Shown one piece after another: positions 14,593-22,525 of a stretch of 22,525 nucleotides of DNA. Position 1 is the first letter of the stretch. Each line of letters begins with the position of its first letter. Under the pieces are notes generated by a model that saw only the letters and a list, made by a program, of their open reading frames with translations, ran no database searches and had not been told where the DNA came from. The stretch is from JAPOQD01 sp964620555 (GTDB lineage Bacteria > Pseudomonadota > Gammaproteobacteria > Pseudomonadales > Halieaceae). The DNA lies in NCBI GenBank assembly GCA_964620555.1, contig CAZUGZ010000035.1, forward strand, positions 1 through 22,525, in the 5' to 3' direction. Position numbers and translations under genes: made by a program.

Positions 14593-15509
14593 CCTCCGCC
14601 CACTGCGCTGCAGCCAAAACGTACTTCCTCGCCCTGCAGGAGCGGCTCTGTGCGGGTTTGCAGGAGCTGGAGAGCGAAGCCGGCTTCATCGACGACCGCT
14701 GGGACAGCGCGGCCGGCGTCGGCAGCTCGCGGATACTGAAAGGGGGCCGGGTGCTGGAGCAGGCCGGGGTGAATTTTTCTCACGTCCGCGGCGAGCGCCT
14801 GCCGGCGGCAGCCTCGGCGGCGCACCCCCACCTGGCGGAATCCGGCTTTGAGGCGCTGGGAGTGTCCCTGGTGGTACACCCTCGCAACCCCCACGTTCCC
14901 ATCAGCCACGCCAATCTGCGCATGTTCAGTACCGAGCCGGCCGGGGCGGAGCCGGTGTGGTGGTTTGGCGGTGGTTACGATCTCACCCCCTGTTACGGCT
15001 ATGTCGAGGACTGCCGGCACTGGCACCGTACCGCGGCCGCCGCCTGTGCCGCCTTTGGCGAAGACCTCTACCCGCGCCTGAAACGGTGGTGCGACGAGTA
15101 CTTTTATCTTCCCCATCGGCGCGAGGCGCGGGGCGTGGGAGGGTTGTTTTTCGACGACCTCAACGAATGGGGATTCGACACCACCCTGACCTTTATCCAG
15201 GCCGTGGGCGATTCATACCTGCCCGCCTACCTGCCCATCGTCCGGCGCCGCATGGACCTCGAATACACACCGCAGCAGCGGCAATTCCAGCTCTACCGGC
15301 GCGGGCGCTACGTGGAGTTCAACCTGGTCCACGACCGCGGCACCCGCTTCGGTCTGCAGTCGGGCGGGCGCATCGAATCGATACTCATGTCACTGCCACC
15401 CCTGGCCCGCTGGGAATACGCCTACCAGCCACAGCCGGACAGCCCCGAGGCGCGGTTGACCGGGTATTTTCTGCAGGCGCGGGATTGGCTGGCGGAGGAG
15501 GGAACCTGA
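14589..15509 (+). CDS. hemF: Oxygen-dependent coproporphyrinogen-III oxidase
   Basis: HemF decarboxylates coproporphyrinogen III to protoporphyrinogen IX using oxygen, in the cytoplasm, late in haem synthesis. The 306-residue protein shows long family blocks: LEQAGVNFSHVRG, VSLVVHPRNPHVPISHANLR, EPVWWFGGGYDLTP, WCDEYFYLPHR, GGLFFDDLNEWGFD and FQLYRRGRYVEFNLV, with the histidines of these motifs intact. The start is GTG 14589 (GTGA overlapping the tsaC stop), as no ATG fits. It lies 2 bases before aroE. The oxygen requirement points to an aerobic or facultative organism, in line with ctaA downstream. Confidence 0.97.
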   Translation: MTSAHCAAAKTYFLALQERLCAGLQELESEAGFIDDRWDSAAGVGSSRILKGGRVLEQAGVNFSHVRGERLPAAASAAHPHLAESGFEALGVSLVVHPRNPHVPISHANLRMFSTEPAGAEPVWWFGGGYDLTPCYGYVEDCRHWHRTAAAACAAFGEDLYPRLKRWCDEYFYLPHRREARGVGGLFFDDLNEWGFDTTLTFIQAVGDSYLPAYLPIVRRRMDLEYTPQQRQFQLYRRGRYVEFNLVHDRGTRFGLQSGGRIESILMSLPPLARWEYAYQPQPDSPEARLTGYFLQARDWLAEEGT

Positions 15510-15511
15510 CA

Positions 15512-16336
15512 GTGGACAGATACGCGGTCGCCGGCAACCCGGTGCGGCACAGCAAATCGCCCCGCATTCACCATGCCTTTGCCCGGCAATGCCGGCAGGA
15601 AATGCAGTACCGGACCATCGTGGTGGAACGGGGTGGCTTTGCCCGGGCCGCAGACCGCTTTTTTGGCGGCGGCGGCAGTGGCCTCAACGTGACCCTGCCC
15701 TGCAAGGGCGACGCCTGTCGCTACGCCGATGAACTCAGCCCCCAGGCGGAACGGGCCGGCGCCGCCAACACCCTGACCAGAACCACCGGCGGCAGGATAC
15801 AGGGAGACAACACCGACGGCCTCGGACTGATTCGGGACCTGGTGGACAACCTGGGCTGGGAAATCGGTGGCCGCCGGGTACTGGTGCTGGGTGCCGGCGG
15901 TGCGGTGCGCGGAGTGCTGGAACTGCTGCTGGAAGAAAAACCGGCGTTGCTCACCATCGCCAATCGCACCGCCGCCACGGCCCGCAACCTGGCCGCGCAT
16001 TTCGCGGATCTGGGCCCGATCCGGGGCGGCGGCTTCGAACAACTGGCGGGACAGCAGTTCGACCTGGTGATCAACGGCACGGCGGCCAGCCTGGCGGGGG
16101 AACTCCCCGCCCTGCCCGCGGACCTGCTCAGCGAACGCAGTTGCTGCTACGACATGATGTACGCGGCCCGGCCCACGGTCTTCATGCGCTGGGCGACGAG
16201 CAACGCCGCCTGGGCGGTAGCCGACGGGCTGGGCATGCTGGTGGAGCAGGCGGCAGAGAGCTTTTACCTGTGGCGGCGCAAACATCCCCAGACCGCGCCG
16301 GTGATCGCCGCCGTGCGCCGCGAAATGCAGGGCTGA
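15512..16336 (+). CDS. aroE: Shikimate dehydrogenase
   Basis: AroE reduces 3-dehydroshikimate to shikimate with NADPH in aromatic amino-acid synthesis. The 274-residue length matches E. coli AroE (272). The shikimate site is NPVRHSKSPRIH (9-20); the catalytic pair is K65 and D102 (in GDNTDG), with N86 in AANTL. The NADP Rossmann motif GAGGAVRG follows, then NRT. The usual NVTVPFK block reads NVTLPCK here, a cysteine replacing phenylalanine one residue before the catalytic lysine. The GTG start at 15512 has a strong GGAGGAGGG site upstream and lies 2 bases after the hemF stop. It is followed after one base by yheV. Confidence 0.97.
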   Translation: MDRYAVAGNPVRHSKSPRIHHAFARQCRQEMQYRTIVVERGGFARAADRFFGGGGSGLNVTLPCKGDACRYADELSPQAERAGAANTLTRTTGGRIQGDNTDGLGLIRDLVDNLGWEIGGRRVLVLGAGGAVRGVLELLLEEKPALLTIANRTAATARNLAAHFADLGPIRGGGFEQLAGQQFDLVINGTAASLAGELPALPADLLSERSCCYDMMYAARPTVFMRWATSNAAWAVADGLGMLVEQAAESFYLWRRKHPQTAPVIAAVRREMQG

Positions 16337-16337
16337 C

Positions 16338-16541
16338 ATGGCGCGCAGATTCATTGCCGGGGCGATCTGTCCGAGCTGCGGGAAACAGGACAAGCTGGTG
16401 CTGGACACCGTGGCCGAGCGGCTCGAATGCGTCAGTTGCGATTTCGCCGAGCAGCGCCCGCAGGACCCTGCACCGGACGAGGGTGAGGTGGTGAAAATCC
16501 TGGAGCCGGAGAACCGTACCACCCTCCGGAACAGCGGGTGA
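16338..16541 (+). CDS. yheV: YheV-family zinc-ribbon protein (DUF2387)
   Basis: A 67-residue protein with a four-cysteine zinc ribbon: C11 and C14 in AICPSCGKQD, and C31 and C34 in LECVSCDF. The N-terminal RRFIAGAICPSC and the C-terminal VVKILEP are the pattern of E. coli YheV, a small conserved gammaproteobacterial family of unknown function. It begins one base after the aroE stop, so it belongs to the purE-aroE operon, as its last gene. A structural metal site can be inferred; a biochemical role cannot. Confidence 0.88.
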   Translation: MARRFIAGAICPSCGKQDKLVLDTVAERLECVSCDFAEQRPQDPAPDEGEVVKILEPENRTTLRNSG

Positions 16542-16565
16542 AGGGGGCCGGAACGACCCGCTGCC

Positions 16566-16594
16566 GTCGTGCCGGGCCTGGGCCGGCATCCAGC
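16566..16594. repeat. Short interspersed inverted repeat between yheV and ctaA
   Basis: TGCCGG (16570-16575) and CCGGCA (16583-16588) pair, followed by TCCAGCG, inside GTCGTGCCGG-loop-CCGGCATCCAG. This has the same architecture as the repeat at 13358-13385 and resembles a widespread proteobacterial extragenic palindrome. No U tract follows, so it is not a standard terminator. The rest of 16542-16689 holds nothing I recognise. Confidence 0.5.
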
Positions 16595-16689
16595 GTCTGT
16601 TTGTAAAATATCCGGCGCCAAGCGAGAATTGCCAACCTGGCCCGCGCGTCACCGGCCTGCTGTGACCGTCGTATCGAGACCGCTGAAGG

Positions 16690-17718
16690 ATGTGGAACAC
16701 CGCTGAAAATCGCAGACCGGGCTTTCACCTCGCGCTGTGCGCCACGGCCCTGGCGTTGCTGGTGATCGTATTGGGGGCCTTCACCCGGCTGGTGGATGCG
16801 GGGCTGGGTTGTCCGGATTGGCCCGGCTGCTATGGCCACCTGCTGTGGCCCACCCAGCCGGAGGAGATCGCCGCAGCCAACCGGGCCTGGCCGGAGGCGC
16901 CGGTGCAGGTCGAAAAAGCCTGGCCGGAGATGGTACACCGCTATGCCGCCTCCTCGCTGGGGCTGTTCTGCATCGCGCTGTTGGCGGTCGCCCTGCGCCA
17001 CCGGCGGAACGCGGGCCAGCCGTTGATACTGCCCGTGGCGCTGCTGCTTTTCGTGATTGTGCAGGGCCTGTTCGGGATGTGGACCGTCACCCTGAAATTG
17101 TGGCCGCAGGTGGTCGCCGCGCACCTGCTGGGCGGCTTCGCCACCCTCGCCATGCTGTGGCTGCTGGTGTTGCGCCTCGACAATCGTCACTGGCAACTGG
17201 GCGCGGCGACGGTCCGGCGTTTGCGGCCGCTGGTCGCCGTTGCCCTGGCCGCGGTGCTGTTGCAGGTCGCCCTCGGTGGCTGGACCACCGCCAACTACGC
17301 CGCCCTGGCCTGCCCCGACCTGCCCACCTGTCAGTCCCGCTGGTGGCCCGCGATGGATTTCCGCAGTGGCTTCAACCTGTTCCAGGAGATCGGCCCCAAC
17401 TACCTGGGCGGGCAGTTGGACAACGAAGCCAGAACCGCCATCCACATGGCGCACCGCCTGGGGGCCGTGCTCTGCCTGCTGCTGGTGGGCTGGCTGAGCC
17501 TGCGCCTGCTGGGTGCGGGGGGACCGCTGCGGCGCATGGGCCAGGCGATCGGCCTGCTGTTATTGCTGCAGCTTGCCCTGGGTCTCGGCAACGTCCTGTT
17601 TCACCTGCCGCTGCCGGTAGCAGTTTTGCACAATGCCACCGGGGCCCTGCTGCTGTTGGCGATCGTGACCCTGGCCTTCTACCTGCACGACGCAGAGCCG
17701 GACGGTGGCGGCCTTTGA
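16690..17718 (+). CDS. ctaA: Haem A synthase (COX15/CtaA)
   Basis: CtaA is the inner-membrane enzyme that oxidises the C8 methyl of haem O to the formyl group of haem A, the cofactor of aa3-type oxidases. The 342-residue protein has about eight hydrophobic segments arranged as two four-helix halves. The haem-ligand histidines are at expected places: H83 (MVHRYAASSLG), H145 (AAHLLGG), H252 and H255 (IHMAHRLGA) and H314 (VLHNATGA). Paired cysteines C41/C47 (CPDWPGC) and C208/C214 (CPDLPTC) sit in the two external loops. ATG 16690 is preceded by GAAGG almost touching it, so the exact start is a little uncertain. It usually lies in a cytochrome oxidase cluster, but here stands alone before polA, 33 bases upstream. 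Confidence 0.95.
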   Translation: MWNTAENRRPGFHLALCATALALLVIVLGAFTRLVDAGLGCPDWPGCYGHLLWPTQPEEIAAANRAWPEAPVQVEKAWPEMVHRYAASSLGLFCIALLAVALRHRRNAGQPLILPVALLLFVIVQGLFGMWTVTLKLWPQVVAAHLLGGFATLAMLWLLVLRLDNRHWQLGAATVRRLRPLVAVALAAVLLQVALGGWTTANYAALACPDLPTCQSRWWPAMDFRSGFNLFQEIGPNYLGGQLDNEARTAIHMAHRLGAVLCLLLVGWLSLRLLGAGGPLRRMGQAIGLLLLLQLALGLGNVLFHLPLPVAVLHNATGALLLLAIVTLAFYLHDAEPDGGGL

Positions 17719-17751
17719 ACCGACCGCCCAGCAAGTGGCCGGAGCTTCCAC

Positions 17752-20466
17752 ATGAGTGAGCCACCACTGGTCCTGGTGGACGGTTCCTCCTACCTGTACC
17801 GGGCCTTTCATGCCCTGCCGTCACTGAGCACCAGTGGCGGGCAGGCCACCGGGGCGGTCAAGGGCGTCATCAATATGCTGCGCCGGCTGCAAAAGGACTA
17901 CCCGGATTCCACCATAGCGGTGGTCTTCGATGCCCCCGGCAAAACCTTCCGCGACGACCTGTATGCCGAGTACAAGGCGAACCGGCCGAGCATGCCGGAG
18001 GAACTGCGGGAGCAGATAGAACCCATTCACGGCATCGTCGATGCCATGGGCCTGCCGCTGCTCAGTGTGGTGGGGGTGGAGGCGGACGACGTGATCGGCA
18101 CGCTGGCGGTGCAGGCAGCGGCCGCCGGGCGCCCGGTGCTCATCTCCACCGGCGACAAGGACATGGCGCAGTTGGTCGACGACCGCATCACCCTGGTCAA
18201 TACCATGACCAATACCGTGCTGGACCCGGCCGCGGTGGAAGGCAAATTCGGGGTCGGGCCGGAATTGATCATCGACCTGCTGGCCCTCATGGGCGACAAA
18301 TCCGACAACATCCCCGGAGTACCGGGCGTGGGGGAAAAGACAGCGCAGGGCCTGTTGCAGGGGCTGGGTGGGCTGGATGCCATCTATTCCCGACTCGACC
18401 AGGTGGCGGACCTGGACTTTCGCGGTGCCGGGACCATGGCGAAAAAATTGCTGGCCGGCAAGGAATCGGCCTACCTGTCCGCCCGCCTGGCCACCATCAA
18501 GACCGATGTGGAACTGGAGTTGGGGCCGGATCAGCTCGAGCCGCAGCCACCCCGCAGCGAAGCGCTGCTGGAGTGGTTCCAGCGGCTGGAATTCAGGACC
18601 TGGATCGAGGAATTGCAGGACGCCGGCGCGCCCTCGACCGCTGCGGCGGACCGCGGCGAATACCAATGGGACCTGGTGCTGGAAGAGCCGGACCTGCTGG
18701 ACTGGCTGGCGCGCCTGGAGCAGGCGGAACTGTTCGCCTTCGACACCGAAACCACCAGCCTGGATTACATGCAGGCCCGCATCGTCGGCGTCTCCTTCGC
18801 CGTGCAGCCGGGGCGGGCGGCCTACGTGCCCCTCTCCCACGACTACATGGGAGCCCCCGCACAACTGGACCGGGACCGGGTTCTGGAGCGGCTGCGGCCC
18901 CTGCTGGAGGATCCCGACCGACCCAAAGTGGGACAAAACCTGAAATACGACGCCCACGTGCTGGCCAACCACGGCATCGCCCTGCGCGGCATCGCCCACG
19001 ACACCATGTTGCAATCCCATGCGCTCAACAGTACGGCAAGCCGTCACAACCTGGACAGCCTGGCGCGCAACTACCTGGGCCGCGACACCATCCGCTTTGA
19101 AGACATTGCCGGCAAGGGCAAAAAGCAGTTGCGCTTCGATGAAATCGGCCTGGAGGTGGCGGCCCCCTACGCGGCCGAAGACGCCGAGGTGGCGCTGTGC
19201 CTGCATCGACAGCTTTGGCCGAGCCTGCAGCGGGAGCCGAGCCTGCGCCAGCTCTACAGTGAGCTGGAGATGCCGCTGCTGCCGGTGCTGTGCGCCATCG
19301 AGCGCAACGGGGCCCTGGTCAGCGGCGGCCAGTTGCGCAGGCACAGCGCGGAATTGGCTGCGCGCCTGCAGGAACTGGAAAGCGAGGCCCAGGCGATGGC
19401 CGACTGCCAGTTCAACCTGGGCTCGCCCCAACAACTGGGTGAGGTGCTGTACGACCGGCTGGGGCTGCCGGTACTCCGCAAGACCCCCAAGGGGGCCCCC
19501 TCCACCGCCGAGGCCGTATTGCAGGACCTGGCGCAGGACTACCCCCTGCCCAAACTGGTGCTGGAGCACCGCAGCCTGAGCAAGCTCAAGGGCACCTATA
19601 CCGACAAGCTGCCCGGCATGATCAACCCGCAGACCGGCCGACTGCACACCTCCTATCACCAGGCGGGCACCGCCACCGGGCGGCTCTCCTCCAGCGACCC
19701 CAACCTGCAGAACATCCCCATCCGCAGCGCCGAAGGCCGCCGCATTCGCCAGGCCTTTGTCGCCGCCGAAGGCTACCGGCTGGTCGCCGCCGACTACTCC
19801 CAGATCGAATTGCGCATCATGGCGCATCTGTCCGCCGACCAGGGCCTGTGCCAGGCGTTTCGGGATGGCCTCGACGTCCATCGGGCGACCGCCGCCGAAG
19901 TGTTCGGGGTCGAACTGGAACGGGTTTCCGCCGAACAGCGGCGCAAGGCCAAGGCCATCAATTTCGGTTTGATCTACGGCATGTCCGCCTTCGGGCTGGC
20001 CCGGCAACTGCAGAGCGGGCAGCACCAGGCCCAGCAATACATGGATCTGTATTTTCAGCGCTATCCGGGGGTGAAGGATTTCATGGACGAGATTCGGCAG
20101 CAGGCGCACCAGCGCGGCTATGTGGAAACCCTGTTCGGCCGCCGCCTGTACCTGCCGGAAATCAAGTCGCGCAACAAGTCCCGCGTGCAGGCCGCGGAAC
20201 GCACTGCAATCAACGCCCCCATGCAGGGCAGTGCCGCGGATATCATCAAGCGCGCCATGCTGGAGGTGTCCGCGTGGTTGCCGGAGCACGGCGACGCGGC
20301 GCGGATCATCATGCAGGTACACGATGAACTGGTACTGGAAGTCGCCGAGGATCAGGTTGAGCGAATCAGTTCCCGGTTGTGCGCCTCAATGTCATCGGCG
20401 GCGGAACTGTCGGTGCCGCTGCTGGTGGAGGCGGGCAGCGGCGCCAACTGGGACGAGGCTCACTGA
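17752..20466 (+). CDS. polA: DNA polymerase I
   Basis: PolA fills gaps and removes primers during replication and repair. The 904-residue protein has all three domains. The 5' nuclease begins LVLVDGSSYLYRAFHA and includes VEADDVIGTLA and GDKSDNIPGVPGVGEKTA. The 3'-5' exonuclease begins near D331 and E333 in FAFDTETTSLD, so proofreading looks intact. The polymerase has motif A DYSQIELR (681-688), motif B RRKAKAINFGLIYG (730-743) and motif C VHDEL with D858. ATG 17752 has GGAG (17741-17744) at good spacing. The last 7 bases overlap the convergent engB gene; the stops of both lie in TCACTGA (20460-20466). Confidence 0.98.
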   Translation: MSEPPLVLVDGSSYLYRAFHALPSLSTSGGQATGAVKGVINMLRRLQKDYPDSTIAVVFDAPGKTFRDDLYAEYKANRPSMPEELREQIEPIHGIVDAMGLPLLSVVGVEADDVIGTLAVQAAAAGRPVLISTGDKDMAQLVDDRITLVNTMTNTVLDPAAVEGKFGVGPELIIDLLALMGDKSDNIPGVPGVGEKTAQGLLQGLGGLDAIYSRLDQVADLDFRGAGTMAKKLLAGKESAYLSARLATIKTDVELELGPDQLEPQPPRSEALLEWFQRLEFRTWIEELQDAGAPSTAAADRGEYQWDLVLEEPDLLDWLARLEQAELFAFDTETTSLDYMQARIVGVSFAVQPGRAAYVPLSHDYMGAPAQLDRDRVLERLRPLLEDPDRPKVGQNLKYDAHVLANHGIALRGIAHDTMLQSHALNSTASRHNLDSLARNYLGRDTIRFEDIAGKGKKQLRFDEIGLEVAAPYAAEDAEVALCLHRQLWPSLQREPSLRQLYSELEMPLLPVLCAIERNGALVSGGQLRRHSAELAARLQELESEAQAMADCQFNLGSPQQLGEVLYDRLGLPVLRKTPKGAPSTAEAVLQDLAQDYPLPKLVLEHRSLSKLKGTYTDKLPGMINPQTGRLHTSYHQAGTATGRLSSSDPNLQNIPIRSAEGRRIRQAFVAAEGYRLVAADYSQIELRIMAHLSADQGLCQAFRDGLDVHRATAAEVFGVELERVSAEQRRKAKAINFGLIYGMSAFGLARQLQSGQHQAQQYMDLYFQRYPGVKDFMDEIRQQAHQRGYVETLFGRRLYLPEIKSRNKSRVQAAERTAINAPMQGSAADIIKRAMLEVSAWLPEHGDAARIIMQVHDELVLEVAEDQVERISSRLCASMSSAAELSVPLLVEAGSGANWDEAH

Positions 20467-21092
20467 TCCTCCGCCACCACAGCGGCGTCGGTCAGCCAAC
20501 CATCCAGGACGCCCCGCAACTCGTCCAGACCGGTGCCGCGCAAGGCTGAAAACAACTGTACGCTGACCCCGTCCGCACCGAGCTGGTTGCGGGTTTTCAG
20601 CAGGGTGTTGCTGGCTGCGCCCCTGCTGAGCTTGTCCGCCTTGGTCAACAGGATGTGGACCGGCATCAGCGCGGCCGCCGCCCAGCCCAGCAGCACCAGG
20701 TCAAACTGTGCCGGCGGATGCCGGCAATCCATCAGCAGCACCAGGCCACGCAGTGACTGGCGCTGTTCCAGGTACGTCTCCAGTTGCTGCGACCAGGCGC
20801 GCCGAACCGCTTCGGGAACCTTGGCAAAGCCGTACCCGGGCAGGTCCACCAGCCGCTGGTTCTCGCTGAGGACAAAAAAGTTGAGCAATTGGGTGCGGCC
20901 GGGCGTCTTCGAGGTACGCGCCAGTTTGGGCCGGCCGGTCAGGGCGTTGATGGCACTGGATTTACCCGAGTTGGAGCGCCCGCCAAAGGCGACTTCCCAG
21001 CCCTGGTCAGGCGGGCACTGGCTAACCGAGGCGGCACTGGTCAGAAACTCGGTGCAGCGGTAGTCAGGGTGTTCGAGGGCGGGGCGTAGCAT
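20460..21092 (-). CDS. engB: Ribosome-biogenesis GTPase EngB (YihA/YsxC)
   Basis: EngB is an essential GTPase in assembly of the large ribosomal subunit. The 210-residue protein has GRSNSGKS (38-45, the P-loop), GRTQLLNFF (switch region), DLPGYGFAKVP (83 onward, G3) and LLTKADKL (TKAD at 150-153, G4), with FSAL as G5. The RSNSGKSS and GYGFAKV forms separate it from Era and Der. It starts at ATG 21092 and runs toward polA, overlapping its end by 7 bases. polA and engB are neighbours in E. coli too, where the Spot 42 RNA gene lies between; there is no room for it here. It diverges from rpoD. Confidence 0.97.
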   Translation of the reverse strand: MLRPALEHPDYRCTEFLTSAASVSQCPPDQGWEVAFGGRSNSGKSSAINALTGRPKLARTSKTPGRTQLLNFFVLSENQRLVDLPGYGFAKVPEAVRRAWSQQLETYLEQRQSLRGLVLLMDCRHPPAQFDLVLLGWAAAALMPVHILLTKADKLSRGAASNTLLKTRNQLGADGVSVQLFSALRGTGLDELRGVLDGWLTDAAVVAEDQ

Positions 21093-21201
21093 GATCCGAC
21101 ACCGCAGGATATTCGCTTCAAAAGAAAACCCGCTAACTTCCCGAGGGCGGTCGCGGTGGCACGGAATTATGCACTGCTGGTACAGGGTAACAAAGTTCGG
21201 T

Positions 21202-21207
21202 TATACT
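21202..21207 (+). promoter_or_regulatory. Possible -10 box of rpoD
   Basis: TATACT (21202-21207) lies 66 bases upstream of the rpoD ATG. The matching -35 position (GGTACA, 21179-21184) agrees with only half of the consensus. A direct repeat, TTCGGTTAT (21196-21204 and 21220-21228), surrounds the box. The only intergenic space before rpoD is 21093-21273, shared with divergent engB. Confidence 0.35.
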
Positions 21208-21273
21208 TTCCTGCTGATTTTCGGTTATCCAGCCTGAATAACTGTCGATAAACCCAATAGAGGTAGCCGCGCA

Positions 21274-22525
21274 ATGAATGACGTGGATAGACAACAATCC
21301 CGTCTGAAGGATCTCATTTCCAAGGGGAAAGATCAGGGCTATTTGACCTATGCCGAGGTCAACGATCACCTGCCCCACGACATTTCAGACTCAAACCAGG
21401 TTGAAGACATCATTCAGATGATCAACGACATGGGCATTCAGGTGTTTGAAGTCGCCCCCGATGCCGACACCCTGCTGATGACCGAGGGCGACCGCTCGGC
21501 CGACGAGATCGCCGCCGCGGAAGCTGCCGCGGCGCTGGCAGCGGTGGAGACCGAGGCCGGCCGCACCACCGACCCGGTGCGGATGTACATGCGCGAGATG
21601 GGCACCGTCGAACTGTTGACCCGGCAGGGAGAAATCGACATCGCCAAGCGCATTGAAGAGGGTATCCGCGAAATGATGGCCGCCCTTTCCTACTACCCCG
21701 GCCTGGTCGATACCGTTCTCGATGAGTACGCCAAAGTGGCCACCGGAGAACGCAAGCTCGCCGACGTCCTGATCGGCTATCTGGACCCGGCGGAACACGT
21801 ACCCAGCGCTGCGGAGACCGCTGCGGCTGCCGCCGCCAACGGCAAATCAGGCCGCACCGAAGACACCGAGTATTCCGGCCCCGACCGGGCGGAGGCCAAA
21901 CGGCGCTTTGCCGCCATCAAGCGCGCCCATACCGCGGCCAACAGGAGCATCGCCCGCCAGGGACGGGATGGCGCCAGTGCCCAGAAAGATCAGGAAAAAC
22001 GGGCGGAATTATTCAAATACCTCAAGATCACTCCCCGCATTTTCACCCTGCTGACGGAGGAGGTTTACGGGGTGTTGTCGGAGGTGCGCGCGCAGGAAGG
22101 GGAAATTCGCCGCATCTGCCTGAGGTACTGCGGCATGCCGCGGGCGGTCTTTATCGAAAGCTTCCCGGGCAACGAATCCGACCCCCAGTGGCTCGAGCAG
22201 CAACTGGCGAGCGGTGCCGATTATGCCAGGAAGCTGGATCGCAACAAAACCGATATCCGCCGCGCCCAGCGCAAGATTGGCGCCATTGAAGAACAGGTCG
22301 GCCTGAGCGTGTTCGAACTCAAGGAAATCAATCGCCGCATTTCCATGGGCGAAGCCATGACCCGGCGCGCCAAGAAGGATATGGTGGAAGCCAACCTGCG
22401 GCTGGTGATTTCCATCGCCAAGAAGTACACCAACCGCGGCCTGCAGTTCCTGGACCTGATTCAGGAGGGCAACATCGGCCTGATGAAGGCGGTGGACAAG
22501 TTCGAGTACCGGCGCGGCTACAAGT
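21274..22525 (+). CDS. rpoD: RNA polymerase primary sigma factor (sigma-70), cut by the right edge
   Basis: RpoD directs RNA polymerase to housekeeping promoters. 417 codons are visible, without a stop, and the rest lies beyond the window. Region 1.1 (SRLKDLISKGKDQGYLTYAE, then DIIQMINDMGIQVFE) and region 1.2 (GRTTDPVRMYMREMGTVELL, near residue 95) are very close to E. coli. The non-conserved spacer follows; it lacks the long acidic run of E. coli and is Ala-rich near residue 180. Region 2 begins near residue 366 (AKKDMVEANLRLVISIAKKY, then LDLIQEGNIGLMKAVDKFEY). ATG 21274 has AGAGGT 9 bases upstream. The gene normally follows rpsU and dnaG; here engB lies upstream in the opposite direction. 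Confidence 0.98.
   Translation, partial: MNDVDRQQSRLKDLISKGKDQGYLTYAEVNDHLPHDISDSNQVEDIIQMINDMGIQVFEVAPDADTLLMTEGDRSADEIAAAEAAAALAAVETEAGRTTDPVRMYMREMGTVELLTRQGEIDIAKRIEEGIREMMAALSYYPGLVDTVLDEYAKVATGERKLADVLIGYLDPAEHVPSAAETAAAAAANGKSGRTEDTEYSGPDRAEAKRRFAAIKRAHTAANRSIARQGRDGASAQKDQEKRAELFKYLKITPRIFTLLTEEVYGVLSEVRAQEGEIRRICLRYCGMPRAVFIESFPGNESDPQWLEQQLASGADYARKLDRNKTDIRRAQRKIGAIEEQVGLSVFELKEINRRISMGEAMTRRAKKDMVEANLRLVISIAKKYTNRGLQFLDLIQEGNIGLMKAVDKFEYRRGYK

Noticed and set aside
17821..20322. An 833-codon open frame antisense to polA
   Set aside because: Same GC-driven effect; polA is complete and no family pattern is seen in the antisense translation.
21196..21228. Direct repeat TTCGGTTAT upstream of rpoD as an operator
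   Set aside because: Nine bases repeated twice is weak evidence and no known regulator site is recognised; it is noted only in the promoter entry.

Overview
The window is about 22.5 kb of GC-rich chromosome from a gammaproteobacterium. The evidence is the gene content and order: leuS-lptE-holA; def-fmt-rsmB-trkA-trkH running away from dprA-purE-tsaC-hemF-aroE-yheV; polA facing engB; and a RpoD with an Enterobacteria/Pseudomonas-like region 1. LptE and TrkAH indicate a Gram-negative cell. HemF and CtaA indicate oxygen-using haem synthesis and a haem A type terminal oxidase. I cannot name a genus. A run of exactly 100 N (6331-6430) shows this is a draft scaffold, so order across that point depends on scaffolding.

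Layout. (1) 1-1508 is accessory, more AT-rich DNA. It holds an antitoxin gene whose toxin lies off the left edge, a 133-bp element with IS-like terminal inverted repeats, a complete Phd/PIN toxin-antitoxin pair, and a second, 5'-truncated copy of the element's right end. The two copies form a 101-bp direct repeat with 99 identities on either side of the toxin-antitoxin pair. (2) 1509-5607 is a leuS-lptE-holA operon (leucyl-tRNA synthetase, LPS assembly lipoprotein, DNA polymerase III delta). (3) 5620-7894 holds a gap-truncated M48 metallopeptidase, the gap, and trkH. (4) 7904-12109 on the minus strand is trkA, rsmB, fmt and def, so transcription runs def to trkH and links translation initiation, rRNA modification and potassium uptake. 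(5) 12243-16541 on the plus strand is dprA, purE, tsaC, hemF, aroE and yheV, tightly packed from purE onward. (6) 16690-20466 is ctaA and polA, with engB convergent on polA. (7) 21274 to the right edge is the first 417 codons of rpoD.

Most of the window is ordinary core genome, and I see no convincing undescribed multi-gene system. The parts most worth a second look are the repeat-flanked toxin-antitoxin cassette directly against the leuS promoter, and several context oddities: purE without purK, rpoD not behind rpsU-dnaG, a LeuRS lacking the usual insertion before KMSKS, and polA and engB sharing their stop region.
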